DNA of 64,000 nt from JAPOXR01 sp965221935 (GCA_965221935.1 CBDCSZ010000008.1:186001-250000), one strand, 5' to 3'. Positions 1 through 9,669 are shown, counted from the stretch's first letter. Numbers and translations: made by a program. The notes: generated by a model from the letters alone, not told the origin.

Positions 1-13
1 CGCCCAGCAAAAT

Positions 14-56
14 GGATATGCCTGAAAGTGGCCGTTACCAACTTTCGGGCATATCC
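14..56. repeat. Imperfect palindromic repeat unit
   Basis: The outer arms GGATATGCC and GGCATATCC pair over 43 bp, and the inner arms GAAAGT and ACTTTC also pair. A diverged relative lies at 50257-50301, sharing the order ATATGCC, CCGT, ACCAACTTT, CATATCC. It could be a REP-like unit or the end of an unrecognised mobile element. Only two copies are visible here. Confidence 0.4.
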
Positions 57-520
57 CCGTTCGAGAAGTACGGCTACGACGCGAAAGACGATCTGGAGCA
101 CCGGAAGACAAGCAGTTGGCACGGAAGGGGCGCGGAGGCCCTCCGTCTGCGGGATAATGGCGCCTGTTCCGCCTTGGGGCGGTCCTCGCGGGCAAAGGCC
201 GGGAACGGACAAGGGGTGCTCGGGCACATCAAAGACGGGGAGCGCGACCACCGCTCGTGTGCCGACATGACCATACAGGCGCCGAAATCGGTGTCGCTGG
301 CGGCACTGGCGGCAGGCGATTCCCGGATCAACGGCGCCCCTTACCGGAACGAACTCGCAGCCCGTCTGCGTGCGCTCGGCTACGCGCTGGGTCCCTACAT
401 GGTGGGACAGGATACGGGTTCGAGCTCGAGGGCTATGACCGCGCGTTGTTCGGGGAGTATTCGACCCCGCGGCCGGAGGTCCTGGACTGGGTCCGGAACC
501 GCGCCTCGCCAACACACGCA
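57..520 (+). pseudogene. MobF/TrwC-type conjugative relaxase remnant
   Basis: The translation contains an N-terminal relaxase block: SSWHGRGAEAL, a short spacer, then an HR..DMTIQAPKSVSLAALAAGD segment that matches the TrwC family histidine/APKSVS region. Near position 415 the frame shifts. Family-like sequence (FELEGYDRALFGEYS) continues in another frame, and coding potential ends by about 520. The N-terminal catalytic tyrosines and the helicase half are absent. In the family this protein nicks oriT and pilots the strand during conjugation; here it is dead. It indicates that a conjugative plasmid or ICE once lay at this site. Confidence 0.6.
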
Positions 521-785
521 AACACGCCAAGAAACACTCGGATGCCGATTGGCCGCCAAGCCGCTTGGCGGTCTTTAAATCATGTATTTCCCAGATTACA
601 ATTGTTCCCGCGTCGACGATGCCGATAGCCTGAACGACGGGACAGCCGCGGTGAATGTGACCAGCTTACATGATGAGGCGTTGATGCGCGGCATACACTC
701 TGTTGTGAACAGAGGGACGTGTTGCCGGTGCCCCGCATGATTGAGCCGCCTTGGCGGAATGGGTGCGGCTGATTGAGGAAAACCG

Positions 786-2045
786 ATGCCTCTGTCCGCT
801 TTGAAATCGTTGCACCGAAGCGACATCGAAGTCGAGCGTTCCATCAAGCGCCTTCGCTGGTTTCGCCGCGTGTATCTGGAACAGGTCTCCGCAGTCACTC
901 ATGAGACCGGAATCGGCTTTGACGTCGACACGGCCTGCCTGACAGAGGCGCACTTGGAGTGGAGCGACGCGCTCGAACGCCAGAAACCGTCCGATGGCGC
1001 CGAAAGGCGCCGTATCGTCGATCTTTCCACAGGTTTGATGCTGAACAAATTGCTTCAGTCCGCGCCGCTGGCGGCCCGTGGCGCGAATGCAAGTGCAGCT
1101 GCGGATTCTCCTGCTTCCTATTGGCCAGAAGGCTATGTTCATGTCGCCTTCTGCCTGAGCGTTCGGCAGGCCGTGCTGCGGCAGGAATTTGATGAGGATG
1201 CCGGCGCAGGTCCAGCCTTTGACGACTTGCAAAGCTGGCAGTGTTTCCATGAAGACGCCGTCAAAGAACCCGGGATTGCCGCTGCATACCTTCAGCTTTT
1301 CGCAGGGCCGGAACCGAACCGGCAAATGCCAGCCGAATCTTGGCCGCCCGGCCGGCAACAGTCCAAAAACCTTCGTCAGCTGCGGCTGGTCCGGGGCGGG
1401 TACGATTCTCCATCCTTTCGGAATGCAGCTGTTGCGAACATGGCCCGGCCGGCGCTTCCAGGCAGTATCAGACGCGCGATTGTCGATCTTTCAACAATTT
1501 GCAACTCCCGCGCCATCGTGATCGAAGAACTGGCAGACACAATTGCCAGCCATGGCTTTTCGGCCTCTGAGAACGAACTTGAACGCCTTGCCGACCGGCC
1601 GCTGGCAGCAGCGTTAACCGACATCGCGCTGCGCAAGGGTCAGATCTGCCCCGGAAACACCAGTCAGCTGTTTGAAAAGGGGCTGAACCAAAGGGCGCGG
1701 CGGAAACTGCATGCGGACGACAATGCTAGGAATGCGCTTCAGGAACTGCTTGATGAAGGCGCCTCGCTGACGATCGTGACCAGCCAGCTCGAACGGCATC
1801 TGTCGGACTTGCCGGAATTGCTTGGCATTGCCTGTGAATCCGGACCTGTTGAAGTCTTGTCCAAGCCACTCGATCAACTTCATTTCGGCGAGTCGACGGA
1901 GGAGATTCTGTTCCTTGGCTCCAACCCGGCCCAGCTTCATCTGGCTAACAAGATGGGTCTCTTTACGGTCGCCGTCGACAACCGGGGCATCCAGGTGGCA
2001 GATATTGAATTGCCTGATTTTTCTGCCTTTCCAAGCCGTTCCTGA
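786..2045 (+). CDS. Two-domain protein: unknown N-terminal domain plus degenerate HAD-like domain
   Basis: The protein has 419 residues. Residues 1-200 match no family I recognise but are clearly related to the decayed gene at 10404-11270. From about residue 235 the sequence follows the HAD phosphatase layout: an AIVDLSTICNSRAIVIEEL start, a TIVTS motif II, a conserved Lys, and a LFLGSNPAQLHLANKMG motif IV. The second Asp of motif I (DxD) is Ser and the acidic pair of motif IV is missing, so catalysis is unlikely by the usual mechanism. The start has a GAGG ribosome site. It faces the convergent SorC gene. A pseudoenzyme or a decaying enzyme are both possible. Confidence 0.6.
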   Translation: MPLSALKSLHRSDIEVERSIKRLRWFRRVYLEQVSAVTHETGIGFDVDTACLTEAHLEWSDALERQKPSDGAERRRIVDLSTGLMLNKLLQSAPLAARGANASAAADSPASYWPEGYVHVAFCLSVRQAVLRQEFDEDAGAGPAFDDLQSWQCFHEDAVKEPGIAAAYLQLFAGPEPNRQMPAESWPPGRQQSKNLRQLRLVRGGYDSPSFRNAAVANMARPALPGSIRRAIVDLSTICNSRAIVIEELADTIASHGFSASENELERLADRPLAAALTDIALRKGQICPGNTSQLFEKGLNQRARRKLHADDNARNALQELLDEGASLTIVTSQLERHLSDLPELLGIACESGPVEVLSKPLDQLHFGESTEEILFLGSNPAQLHLANKMGLFTVAVDNRGIQVADIELPDFSAFPSRS

Positions 2046-2113
2046 AAGACGCCGCTGCTCTTCGGTGCGGGTGAAAGAAACCTTCCGACGGCCCTGCTGT
2101 GATCAGCAGCGCC

Positions 2114-3124
2114 TTACGCCGCCGCCAACAGCATGGCTTTGACGGTGATCTCATCCGAAATGAAGACCGTGGGCTTGAGCAATCTCATGCACCCTAGAAG
2201 AACCTTAACTTTCTCTGGCCCGCCTGAGATCAGGACACGTTCCCGTGCATTCTCGAGTTGGTTAAGGTTCACCGATACAACCCGGGAATTCACGTTGTGG
2301 TCGACCAGCGTTCCGTCCTCCGAGATGAAATTGTAGAGCAAGTCACCCACGGCGCCGGCCTTGGCAAGGCTCTGGCGGTCAGATTCGGTGACGTGGCCGA
2401 GCCTGTAAGAGGTGGTCAGCCCCTCAATTCCACCTGCACTCAGAAATGCAACATCAAGATTGTTAGCCAATTCAAACACTTGGTTTATGCCACACCGTTC
2501 CAGCAGCGCATGCTTGGTCTCTGGGCTGTCCACCAATGCGGGTGCGGGCACCAGATAGCCTTCACCGTTAAACAACTCTGCAAACTGCCAGGCAAATTCC
2601 GCTGGATTGAACCTTTTCGCCTGTGAAATGCCGCCTAGCAGTGAGATGACTCCAACGTTTTGGAGTTCTCGGCCGCGAATGTAGGGCAACGACGCATACA
2701 GGGTTTTGCCCCATCCAACACCGATCTTCATTCCGGATTGGACATGGCCGGAGATAAACTGGCCGGCGAGAAATGCAATTGCCTTGGTAGGGTCAGCGCC
2801 TTCGTGGGGAATCGGCGCGACCAAGGCCCTGTTTATTCCGAATTTCTGCTCAAGACTGCGCTCGATTTCCACAATTGATGAAATGTCCGCGTCAATTCGG
2901 ATTCGGACTTCACTCCTCTTCCTTGCTTCCGCAAGCAATCGTGTGACCTGAACACGATTGATGCCCAGCTGTTGCGCGGTTTCCTTCTGGGTGAATCCCT
3001 CCACATAATACAACCAGGCAGCCCGGATACGCAGGTCTTGCAAGGGGTCCCTGCTGCCAACGGCGGTTTCGACACTCTGCCGGTCAACAACATGTCTGGG
3101 CTGCATCTTACTGACATCAGTCAC
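2114..3124 (-). CDS. SorC/DeoR-type sugar-binding transcriptional regulator
   Basis: The protein has 336 residues. An N-terminal helix-turn-helix of SorC type (GFTQKETAQQLGINRVQVTRLL, about residues 43-64) precedes a long effector-binding domain with the family signatures GVGWGKTLYA, SLLGGI and VGDLLYNFISEDG. The family binds phosphorylated sugars and controls nearby catabolic operons. It lies on the same strand as the E2/E1/oxidoreductase cluster, 620 bp downstream, so it is the obvious candidate to control that cluster and the divergent kinase. That role is inferred from context. Confidence 0.88.
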   Translation of the reverse strand: MTDVSKMQPRHVVDRQSVETAVGSRDPLQDLRIRAAWLYYVEGFTQKETAQQLGINRVQVTRLLAEARKRSEVRIRIDADISSIVEIERSLEQKFGINRALVAPIPHEGADPTKAIAFLAGQFISGHVQSGMKIGVGWGKTLYASLPYIRGRELQNVGVISLLGGISQAKRFNPAEFAWQFAELFNGEGYLVPAPALVDSPETKHALLERCGINQVFELANNLDVAFLSAGGIEGLTTSYRLGHVTESDRQSLAKAGAVGDLLYNFISEDGTLVDHNVNSRVVSVNLNQLENARERVLISGGPEKVKVLLGCMRLLKPTVFISDEITVKAMLLAAA

Positions 3125-3746
3125 TGTTTCATGTTTTCCTTTGCGCGTTGTTAATTTGGCGAAGCCGTGTTCTGAATGGTCATATTGAACAGCAGGTTGT
3201 CGCTTGTGGCTGTATCGCCTTTATCGCTTTTCCTTGTTTGACTGCAGGCCAAAGGGCGCTTTCCGTCCTTGAACTCCGCATGCTGTATGCCGCCGCACAC
3301 CGGCGATGGTCATGGCGGCGATCCTGTGATTCCATCAATTGATCCTGAAACAAGACTGCCGCTTCCATGTGATTGACTTGCAAATCGCAAGAGATGCCTT
3401 TTGCAGGCTCAAGGACTAGATCCAATTTTTTTCGATCGAGCGATGGAGACCTATGTCGTCCTGTCGTCCACACAATCGCCGTTTGCACATTTCCCGCGAT
3501 GATGTTCGCGCGATGCAATATGACCGCTGGCTCCAGTTCGGGCGCAACATGACACCTCCGGCAAGCCCATATTGCGGCATGCGCTTTTCCCGCACCGCGT
3601 GAGGGCACAGTATGATCTCGCTTGAACCAAACATGTTGTGTTCGGCCACAGTATCCGCATTGTCCCCGAAACCCATTTCCGTCATTCCCGCCGGACCCAG
3701 GCCCAAGCGCCCGCAGACACTTCGGTTGCGGACTTCGGTTTGATGG
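3125..3746. other. Intergenic stretch without a recognisable gene
   Basis: These 622 bp separate the E2 gene from the SorC gene on the same strand. Short open frames exist on both strands, but none matches a family or has a convincing ribosome site. The upstream promoter and operator of the regulator should lie here; I could not single one out. Confidence 0.5.
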
Positions 3747-5015
3747 TTATGCCTGAATCATGGCAGTCGGACTCTCGACAATCATCTTGAATGAGCGGAG
3801 CCACCTGGCGCCGAGCACGCCGTCCACAACCCGGTGATCGCAAGAAAGAGATACGTTCATGATCGTTGCCGCTCTCGGTTGGTCTTCGTCATCCGGAATG
3901 AACTGACGACTGCCTTGCCCGACTGCAAGAATCATGCTCTCGGGCGCATTGATAATTGCATCGAATGACTTCACACCGTACATTCCAAGGTTGGAAATTG
4001 AAAACGACCCTCCTTGACAGTCACTGTCCGGCAGCCGCCCGGCCCGCGCCCGCGACACCAGTTCGCCGAGTTCGACCGTAATCGTTTGCATGTTCTTGGT
4101 CTGAGCATACCTCAAGACTGGCGTAACAATCCCGCCATCAACAGCAACGGCCACGGATATATGCGCGTCCTCATATCTAATGACTTGATCACCATCCCAA
4201 GACACGTTTGCTTCCGGAACCATGTGAAGCGCCGTTGCACATGACTTGACGAGCAAACCGTTGATTGACACTCTCCTTGCGCTGGCGCTTTGCATCGCCG
4301 CGTTGATTTGGGACCGAAAGGCGAGAAGTGCGTCCAGTTCAACATCCGCATGCAGGCAAAAGTGCGGCACAGTGCTTTTGGACGCGGTCAACCGTGACGC
4401 GATCGCCGAGCGCATCTTGCTGACAGGTTCCGACGAATAGGCCAGCCCTAGACTATCCGCGGTCCTTCGAGCCCGGCTCGCTCCTGGACCAGCACCCGCT
4501 GGAATGGGCGGAGGCTTGAGATCCTGTTTAACTGATGCCGCAACGTCGGAAACGCTTATTCGTCCTCTTGGACCTGATCCCCTTACCGACCGCAGTTCAA
4601 TTTCCAACATGCCGGCAACCCGCCGAGCCAATGGCGTCGCGCGCGTGGACGTCTCCTTTGGCAATGTTTGTTCAGTTGTACCGGGTGTTCGAGTTCGTGG
4701 CTGCGGCCCCCCGGTCTCGTCAGTGACCGGCGTCTCGGACGCGCCTGAGAACTGCGCCGGAGCGGTGACTTCCTCACCCTCCTCAAACAACAGCGCAACC
4801 ACATGACCAACCGAAACCTCGTCGCCTTTCTGAGCAGAAACGAATGACAAGGTTCCAGTGCCCGGGCTTTCAACTTCCATCACGGCCTTGTCGGTTTCGA
4901 TATCGAAGAGAGACTCACCTTTCTGGACAAACTCGCCCTCTGACTTATGCCATCCCGCTATTGTTCCGGTCGACATGTCCATGTCGACCTTTGGCAGGAT
5001 GACCTCTATCGGCAT
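3747..5015 (-). CDS. Dihydrolipoyl acyltransferase, E2 of a 2-oxoacid/acetoin dehydrogenase-type complex
   Basis: The protein has 422 residues with complete E2 architecture. An N-terminal lipoyl domain carries the lipoylated Lys in FDIETDKAVMEVESP (about residues 36-50). A proline/threonine-rich linker follows, then a peripheral-subunit-binding domain (ATPLARRVAGML near 125). The catalytic acyltransferase domain ends with the DHRVVDG motif. E2 moves the acyl group from E1 to CoA. It is the last structural gene of the cluster, 2 bp after E1 beta. No E3 (lipoamide dehydrogenase) gene is present, so E3 would have to come from elsewhere. Confidence 0.9.
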   Translation of the reverse strand: MPIEVILPKVDMDMSTGTIAGWHKSEGEFVQKGESLFDIETDKAVMEVESPGTGTLSFVSAQKGDEVSVGHVVALLFEEGEEVTAPAQFSGASETPVTDETGGPQPRTRTPGTTEQTLPKETSTRATPLARRVAGMLEIELRSVRGSGPRGRISVSDVAASVKQDLKPPPIPAGAGPGASRARRTADSLGLAYSSEPVSKMRSAIASRLTASKSTVPHFCLHADVELDALLAFRSQINAAMQSASARRVSINGLLVKSCATALHMVPEANVSWDGDQVIRYEDAHISVAVAVDGGIVTPVLRYAQTKNMQTITVELGELVSRARAGRLPDSDCQGGSFSISNLGMYGVKSFDAIINAPESMILAVGQGSRQFIPDDEDQPRAATIMNVSLSCDHRVVDGVLGARWLRSFKMIVESPTAMIQA

Positions 5016-5017
5016 GG

Positions 5018-6037
5018 CTAGATGTTACCCTTCACAAGGTCGGCCACCTGCGTGACGATGTCATCGACCTGGGGAACCGAGGCTTTCTCCAGATCAGGGT
5101 TGTAGGGAATTGGGTTTTCCGTGCCTCCGAGCCTCAGAATAGGAGCATCCAGAAAATCAAACGCGTGGCTCTCGGCAACCATGGCGCTGATTTCCGCTCC
5201 AATTCCAAGGGTCTTGACTGCTTCATAAACACAGACCAGCCGGGAGGTTTTCTCGACGCTCGCAAAAACTGTCTCTCGGTCTATCGGACGAATTGTGCGC
5301 AGATCTATAACTTCCGCGGAAATTCCTTGCCGCTCGAGCTGCTCGGCGGCGGCGATGGATTTGTGAACCATGATTGATGTGGAGACGATCGAAACGTGGC
5401 TGCCCTCGCGTCTGACTTCGGCCTTTCCGATCGGCACCTTGTACCGGTTCCGGGGAACCAAGCCTTTGGTTTTGTAAAGTAATTTGTGCTCGAAGAACAT
5501 CACAGGATCAGGATCATCGAGGGCTGCGAACAGCATTCCCTTGGCATCATGCGGCGTCGACGGCAGAATCACCTTGAGTCCGGGAACATGCGCGAACCAG
5601 GCTTCAAGGCATTGACTGTGCTGTGCGGCCGCGCCCGTTCCGGAGCCAAACGGAAATCTCATGACCAAGGGAACGGAGACCTCTCCACCGAGCATGTAAC
5701 GGATCTTTGCGGCCTGATTGACAATATGCTCAATTGCCAGGGTCGCGAAATCGGAAAACTGGAACTCGAAGATGGGCCGCAGACCGGTCATCGCTGCGCC
5801 GACGGCGATGCCGGCGCCGCCCAGTTCAGAAATCGGCGTATCCATGACACGGTCTTCGCCGTATTTGTGAACCAGATCACGGGTAACCTGAAACGCTCCG
5901 CCATACACACCGATGTCCTGGCCCATCAATATCACCCTCTCGTCAGAATCGAGAGCCGTGTCCAGCGCGTCCCTGATCGCCTCTGAATACGACATTTCGA
6001 CGAGATCACCACTACCTTCCTCAGCGAATGTGTTCAT
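5018..6037 (-). CDS. 2-oxoacid/acetoin dehydrogenase-type E1 component, beta subunit
   Basis: The protein has 339 residues. It shows the transketolase pyrimidine-binding domain (MGQDIGVYGGAFQVT, then RVMDTPISELGGAGIAVGAAM) and the C-terminal transketolase domain (EVIDLRTIRPID, near residue 240). With the alpha subunit it forms the thiamine-diphosphate E1 that decarboxylates a 2-oxoacid or cleaves acetoin. The start overlaps the alpha gene stop by 4 bp, which indicates translational coupling. The substrate cannot be told from the sequence. Confidence 0.9.
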   Translation of the reverse strand: MNTFAEEGSGDLVEMSYSEAIRDALDTALDSDERVILMGQDIGVYGGAFQVTRDLVHKYGEDRVMDTPISELGGAGIAVGAAMTGLRPIFEFQFSDFATLAIEHIVNQAAKIRYMLGGEVSVPLVMRFPFGSGTGAAAQHSQCLEAWFAHVPGLKVILPSTPHDAKGMLFAALDDPDPVMFFEHKLLYKTKGLVPRNRYKVPIGKAEVRREGSHVSIVSTSIMVHKSIAAAEQLERQGISAEVIDLRTIRPIDRETVFASVEKTSRLVCVYEAVKTLGIGAEISAMVAESHAFDFLDAPILRLGGTENPIPYNPDLEKASVPQVDDIVTQVADLVKGNI

Positions 6038-7044
6038 TGCCTGACCACCGTATAAACGTCTGTGGAGACGTCATCGGGCCTTGGGCTTGGACTTGATTGT
6101 GCGAATTCGATGGCGGCCCTGATTTCCGCCTCCACGCCGGTTTCGACCGACATGATCTCGTCATCGGCCAGCACCGAGTGTTCGACCAGGAATTTTCCAA
6201 AGCGCGCGACCGGGTCTCGGATCTTCCACTCGCAGATTTCTTCCTTTGTCCGGTAGCGGTTGCGGTCGGACCTGGAATGGCCGCGCCACCGGTAGGTCAG
6301 GTTTTCCACTAGGCTTGGACCATCGCCTGCGCGCGCCCTTTTGACGGCTGCATCGACCGCCTCCGCCACGGCGTTGAAGTCATTTCCGTCGACTGTAACA
6401 CCGGGCATGGAATAGCTGGCAGCGCGACTCGAAACGCTCCCTGCGGCCGTAGAACGATTGAATGACATGGACATGCCATACTGGTTGTTCTCACAGACAA
6501 AGATGACGGGGAGTCGCCAGACTGATGCCATGTTCAGTGACTCGTGAAAAGCTCCTTCATTGTTGGCGCCATCTCCAAAGAAACAGAGAACGACTCTTCC
6601 AGTTTTCAGGCGTTTGGATGTCAGGGCCGCGCCAACCGCAATCGGAATTCCGCCCGCCACAATTCCGTTCGCGCCAAGGTTGCCTTTCTTGAAATCGGCA
6701 ATATGCATCGAACCTCCGCGGCCTTTGCAGTAACCGCTCTCCTTTCCAAAGAACTCGGCAAACATGCGCGAGACCTCGGCGCCCTTGGCGATGCAATGCC
6801 CATGCCCACGATGTGTGGACGTTATCTGGTCATCTTCCGCCAGCTGCAGGCAGCTGGCCACCGCGCTGGCTTCCTGGCCGATTGAGAGATGCATGGTGCC
6901 GTGGATGAGACCGCGCATGTAGCAATTCTCGGCACCCTCTTCGAAACTTCGGATGAGGCACATCGTTCGCAGCGCATTCTTGAGTTCATCCGAAGAAAAC
7001 TTTCTGAGCACAAACGGCTCGTTTACGGTCGCCTGCGCGTTCAT
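6034..7044 (-). CDS. 2-oxoacid/acetoin dehydrogenase-type E1 component, alpha subunit
   Basis: The protein has 336 residues. The thiamine-diphosphate/Mg motif is clear: GDGANNEGAFHESLN to FVCENNQYGMS (about residues 167-200). Upstream are the family blocks MRGLIHGTMHLSIGQEA and STHRGHGHCIAKG. The pattern resembles acetoin-dehydrogenase AcoA and branched-chain E1 alpha proteins. It follows the oxidoreductase gene by 17 bp and overlaps E1 beta, so all four genes probably form one transcript. Confidence 0.9.
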   Translation of the reverse strand: MNAQATVNEPFVLRKFSSDELKNALRTMCLIRSFEEGAENCYMRGLIHGTMHLSIGQEASAVASCLQLAEDDQITSTHRGHGHCIAKGAEVSRMFAEFFGKESGYCKGRGGSMHIADFKKGNLGANGIVAGGIPIAVGAALTSKRLKTGRVVLCFFGDGANNEGAFHESLNMASVWRLPVIFVCENNQYGMSMSFNRSTAAGSVSSRAASYSMPGVTVDGNDFNAVAEAVDAAVKRARAGDGPSLVENLTYRWRGHSRSDRNRYRTKEEICEWKIRDPVARFGKFLVEHSVLADDEIMSVETGVEAEIRAAIEFAQSSPSPRPDDVSTDVYTVVRQ

Positions 7045-7061
7045 CGATCACTCCCGGGCTT

Positions 7062-8396
7062 TCAGCAGCCGCAATTCATCTGATCCTGCAGCATTCGGAG
7101 CTGCACCAGCTTGGAATCTGCGGGTGGGGTCGAGTTCTTGTATGTGATGAGCTCACCATTCCGGATTGGCGCGGTTACAATGGCCCCGGCAAGCAATCCG
7201 CATGGAATGGCAGCCGAGGAATTTGCTTCTTCAGCTTCCATAATCCAGCCGCGGTAACAGTACTCGCCAATCTGGTCGAGGCGTTCCCCGACCGCAAGTT
7301 CCTTTTTCGCCAATGCACAGACCTCGGCGACAGGATGGTCTAGTGGAACCATATCCGCCTTTCCGTGCAAGACAGCCTTTGCACAAGTCAGCGGCACTTC
7401 CAGCGATGTAAGGTGATAAGGGCGTATGAACGGGAAGTAGGGACCGACGCCCATCTTCAGGTCTGTCATCCGCTGCCAAATCCGGGGGTGTTCGGCCTCC
7501 GCAATCACAAAAACAGCCGGCGCAAGCCCCTTTGCGACCGAATAGTCGACCCGTCCGCCTTCACTCAGTATCCCGCCATCCCTTTGCGGAATGAGTGTGG
7601 TCGCAAGTTCGCCCGGACCGGCGGAAGGCCCGTGCATGCCCGGTCTGTCGGGCACAAGTCCGGTCGCGTTGGCGATGGCGGCCATTTCCACCATGGTTTT
7701 CGACCCGTCGACGAATTCGACCAGCATTCGCACGCTCATGTCCCGGGCGTCCGCTTCCGCCATGTATTCGTCTGGCCTTGCCTCCACATTCAACGGGTTG
7801 TTCTTGCCCTTGCCCGCCGACACAATTCTATGGCCCATGGCGGTCACGAACTCTATCAGCTCCATACAGGCAGATGGCTCGTCGCCAGCTCCGAGCGAGT
7901 AGACCACTCCCAGCTTGTCCGCCCACGCCTTCAAGTATGCTCCGATTGTGACATCGGCCTCGACATTCATCATCACCAGATGCTTGCCTTGGCACATGGC
8001 TTCCAGGCCAAATTCCGCGCCGAGACCTGGCAGGCCGGTTGCCTCGACCACCACATCAACAAGGCCGCTCTCCATAAGCTTGTGCGCATCGTCCACGATG
8101 CCCACCTTGCCGCCTTCAATGGCCTTATTGAGTGCGTCCGTCGACGTCACAATCTGCGAATGCCCGGATTCACGGTACGCGATCTCCACTGCTCTGGTGG
8201 CGCAGTCCAGGCGCAATTCGGCAATGGCGGCGACGTCAATTCCGGCCATCATCGATGCGCGCGACACGATATCCGTGCCCATCTCGCCCGAGCCGATCAA
8301 TCCGATCCGAATTGGCCGGCCGCTTTCCTCACGCGCCGCCAGTTCTGCCGCCAGCCCTGTCAACGCAACATTTGAAACCATGGCGCACTCCACCAA
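7062..8396 (-). CDS. Homoserine-dehydrogenase-like NAD(P) oxidoreductase with C-terminal SAF domain (COG4091/DRL-like)
   Basis: The protein has 444 residues. A Rossmann segment near the N terminus (IRIGLIGSGEMGTDIV) is followed by a catalytic region typical of the COG4091 family (VVEATGLPGLGAEFGLEAM, YSLGAGDEPSACMELIEF). A C-terminal SAF-like domain ends in ETYKNS-type sequence. Members include the Brucella DXR-like (DRL) reductoisomerase and poorly characterised sugar-acid or tetritol catabolic enzymes. It is the first gene of the minus-strand operon. The precise reaction is not determined. The DRL activity is only one possibility, and its link to E1/E2 genes argues for a catabolic role. Confidence 0.75.
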   Translation of the reverse strand: MVECAMVSNVALTGLAAELAAREESGRPIRIGLIGSGEMGTDIVSRASMMAGIDVAAIAELRLDCATRAVEIAYRESGHSQIVTSTDALNKAIEGGKVGIVDDAHKLMESGLVDVVVEATGLPGLGAEFGLEAMCQGKHLVMMNVEADVTIGAYLKAWADKLGVVYSLGAGDEPSACMELIEFVTAMGHRIVSAGKGKNNPLNVEARPDEYMAEADARDMSVRMLVEFVDGSKTMVEMAAIANATGLVPDRPGMHGPSAGPGELATTLIPQRDGGILSEGGRVDYSVAKGLAPAVFVIAEAEHPRIWQRMTDLKMGVGPYFPFIRPYHLTSLEVPLTCAKAVLHGKADMVPLDHPVAEVCALAKKELAVGERLDQIGEYCYRGWIMEAEEANSSAAIPCGLLAGAIVTAPIRNGELITYKNSTPPADSKLVQLRMLQDQMNCGC

Positions 8397-8510
8397 TTGC
8401 AGATTTAATGGCAGAACATCCGAATTGAAGTCAATACAGTTGTTCTTGAACTTGCAGACCTGCCTGATTGCAAGCCTTTAACGGCCGCGATTTTTGTACC
8501 GTGAATTTTC

Positions 8511-8516
8511 TATAAT
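8511..8516 (+). promoter_or_regulatory. TATAAT-like -10 element in the divergent control region
   Basis: A TATAAT hexamer lies about 180 bp before the pfkB-type start, in the 301-bp region between the divergent oxidoreductase and kinase genes. The matching -35 is weak, so this is only a candidate promoter. SorC-type operators would be expected in 8397-8697. Confidence 0.25.
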
Positions 8517-8697
8517 CACATTTGTTCCGACTGCGCAGACTTCCGGGAGGGCCACAATTGCTGGTCGCAACACGGACGTACCGCCTCAAGTGCGATCGTG
8601 TTTTTTGTTCGAATCGTGGATAGTTTGCAGTCGCTATGTCAGACGCTTCCCGTGTGCTCTTCTCGAGTCCCAACACAGCAAGTCAGGTGAGGCAGCC

Positions 8698-9639
8698 ATG
8701 ACCTTTGATTACACTTCTGTCGGGTTTTTCACCTTTGACTGTTTGGGTCGACCCGTGACTGACATTCCGCCGGGCGGAGATACTTACTTCATAGACGAAA
8801 TGACGCTTGCCGTTTCAGGCGCGGCGGGCAGTGCGGCCATTCTGTGCGCCAAACACGGCCTTTCAGTGCAGGCCGTCGGCGGCGTCGGACGCGACATGAT
8901 GGGCGAGTGGGTGATTCAGCGGCTCAGCCAATTCGGCATTGACACGGGCAACATGGAACCGGTCGCCGACATGCCAACCTCGTCCTCAATTGTGACCACA
9001 CGTCCGGACGGCGCGCGCCCTGCCTTGCATCGAAAGGGCGCGACCGGCGGATTCTTCATCACGGACGAGCAATTCGATTCCGTCCTGGATACCAGAATTC
9101 TTCATATTGGCGGCGTCGGACTCATGCACGCGATGGACAACGGCCGCAATTTGGAACTCATGATTGAAGCCAAGGCCCGCGGGTGCATGACCACGCTCGA
9201 TGTCTTTGCGGCGACACAAGAAGATTTCAGACTCGTGGAGCCGCTGTTGCCCTACACGGACTTTTTTCTGCCTTCTGAAGAAGAAGCGATGGCCCTGTCG
9301 GGCTTGACCGATCTTGAACGAATTTGCGATCTGCTGTTGAACAAGGGTGTCGCGGCAGTCGTGCTGACCCTTGGCGCGGAAGGCGCCATGTATCGCGACC
9401 GGGAAGGCCTGTCGTTCGACTCGCCCGCTTTTGACATTGATGTGGTCTGCACGTGCGGATGCGGCGACTGTTTCAACGCCGGTTTCGCCACGGGACTGCA
9501 TCTGGGTCTCACCGCTCAAGAATGCGTGCGCATGGCCCAAGCGTCGTCGGCCCAGAATGCAATGGGTCTTGGATCGCAGGCCATCGTGCAAGACCTTGAG
9601 ACCACACGGAGATTCATGGATTCCACGCCAACGAAGTGA
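8698..9639 (+). CDS. PfkB/ribokinase-family carbohydrate kinase
   Basis: The protein has 313 residues from the chosen ATG, which has a GGTGAGG ribosome site 6 bp upstream; longer readings upstream lack one. PfkB features: an N-terminal Gly-rich block (SGAAGSAAILCAKHG, VGGVGRDMMGEW) and a C-terminal signature GCGDCFNAGF, where the catalytic Asp is kept but the usual DTTGAGD is CTCGCGD. The family phosphorylates sugars or nucleosides with ATP. It is divergent from the E1/E2/oxidoreductase operon, suggesting it supplies that pathway with a phosphorylated substrate. A broken second copy is at 21045-21968. Confidence 0.85.
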   Translation: MTFDYTSVGFFTFDCLGRPVTDIPPGGDTYFIDEMTLAVSGAAGSAAILCAKHGLSVQAVGGVGRDMMGEWVIQRLSQFGIDTGNMEPVADMPTSSSIVTTRPDGARPALHRKGATGGFFITDEQFDSVLDTRILHIGGVGLMHAMDNGRNLELMIEAKARGCMTTLDVFAATQEDFRLVEPLLPYTDFFLPSEEEAMALSGLTDLERICDLLLNKGVAAVVLTLGAEGAMYRDREGLSFDSPAFDIDVVCTCGCGDCFNAGFATGLHLGLTAQECVRMAQASSAQNAMGLGSQAIVQDLETTRRFMDSTPTK

Positions 9640-9669
9640 TATGCCGCAGCGCATTGGAGTGAGGAAAAC

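Noticed and set aside
7365..8375. 336-residue open frame on the plus strand
   Set aside because: It is antisense to the SAF-domain oxidoreductase, with an unusual composition and no domain.
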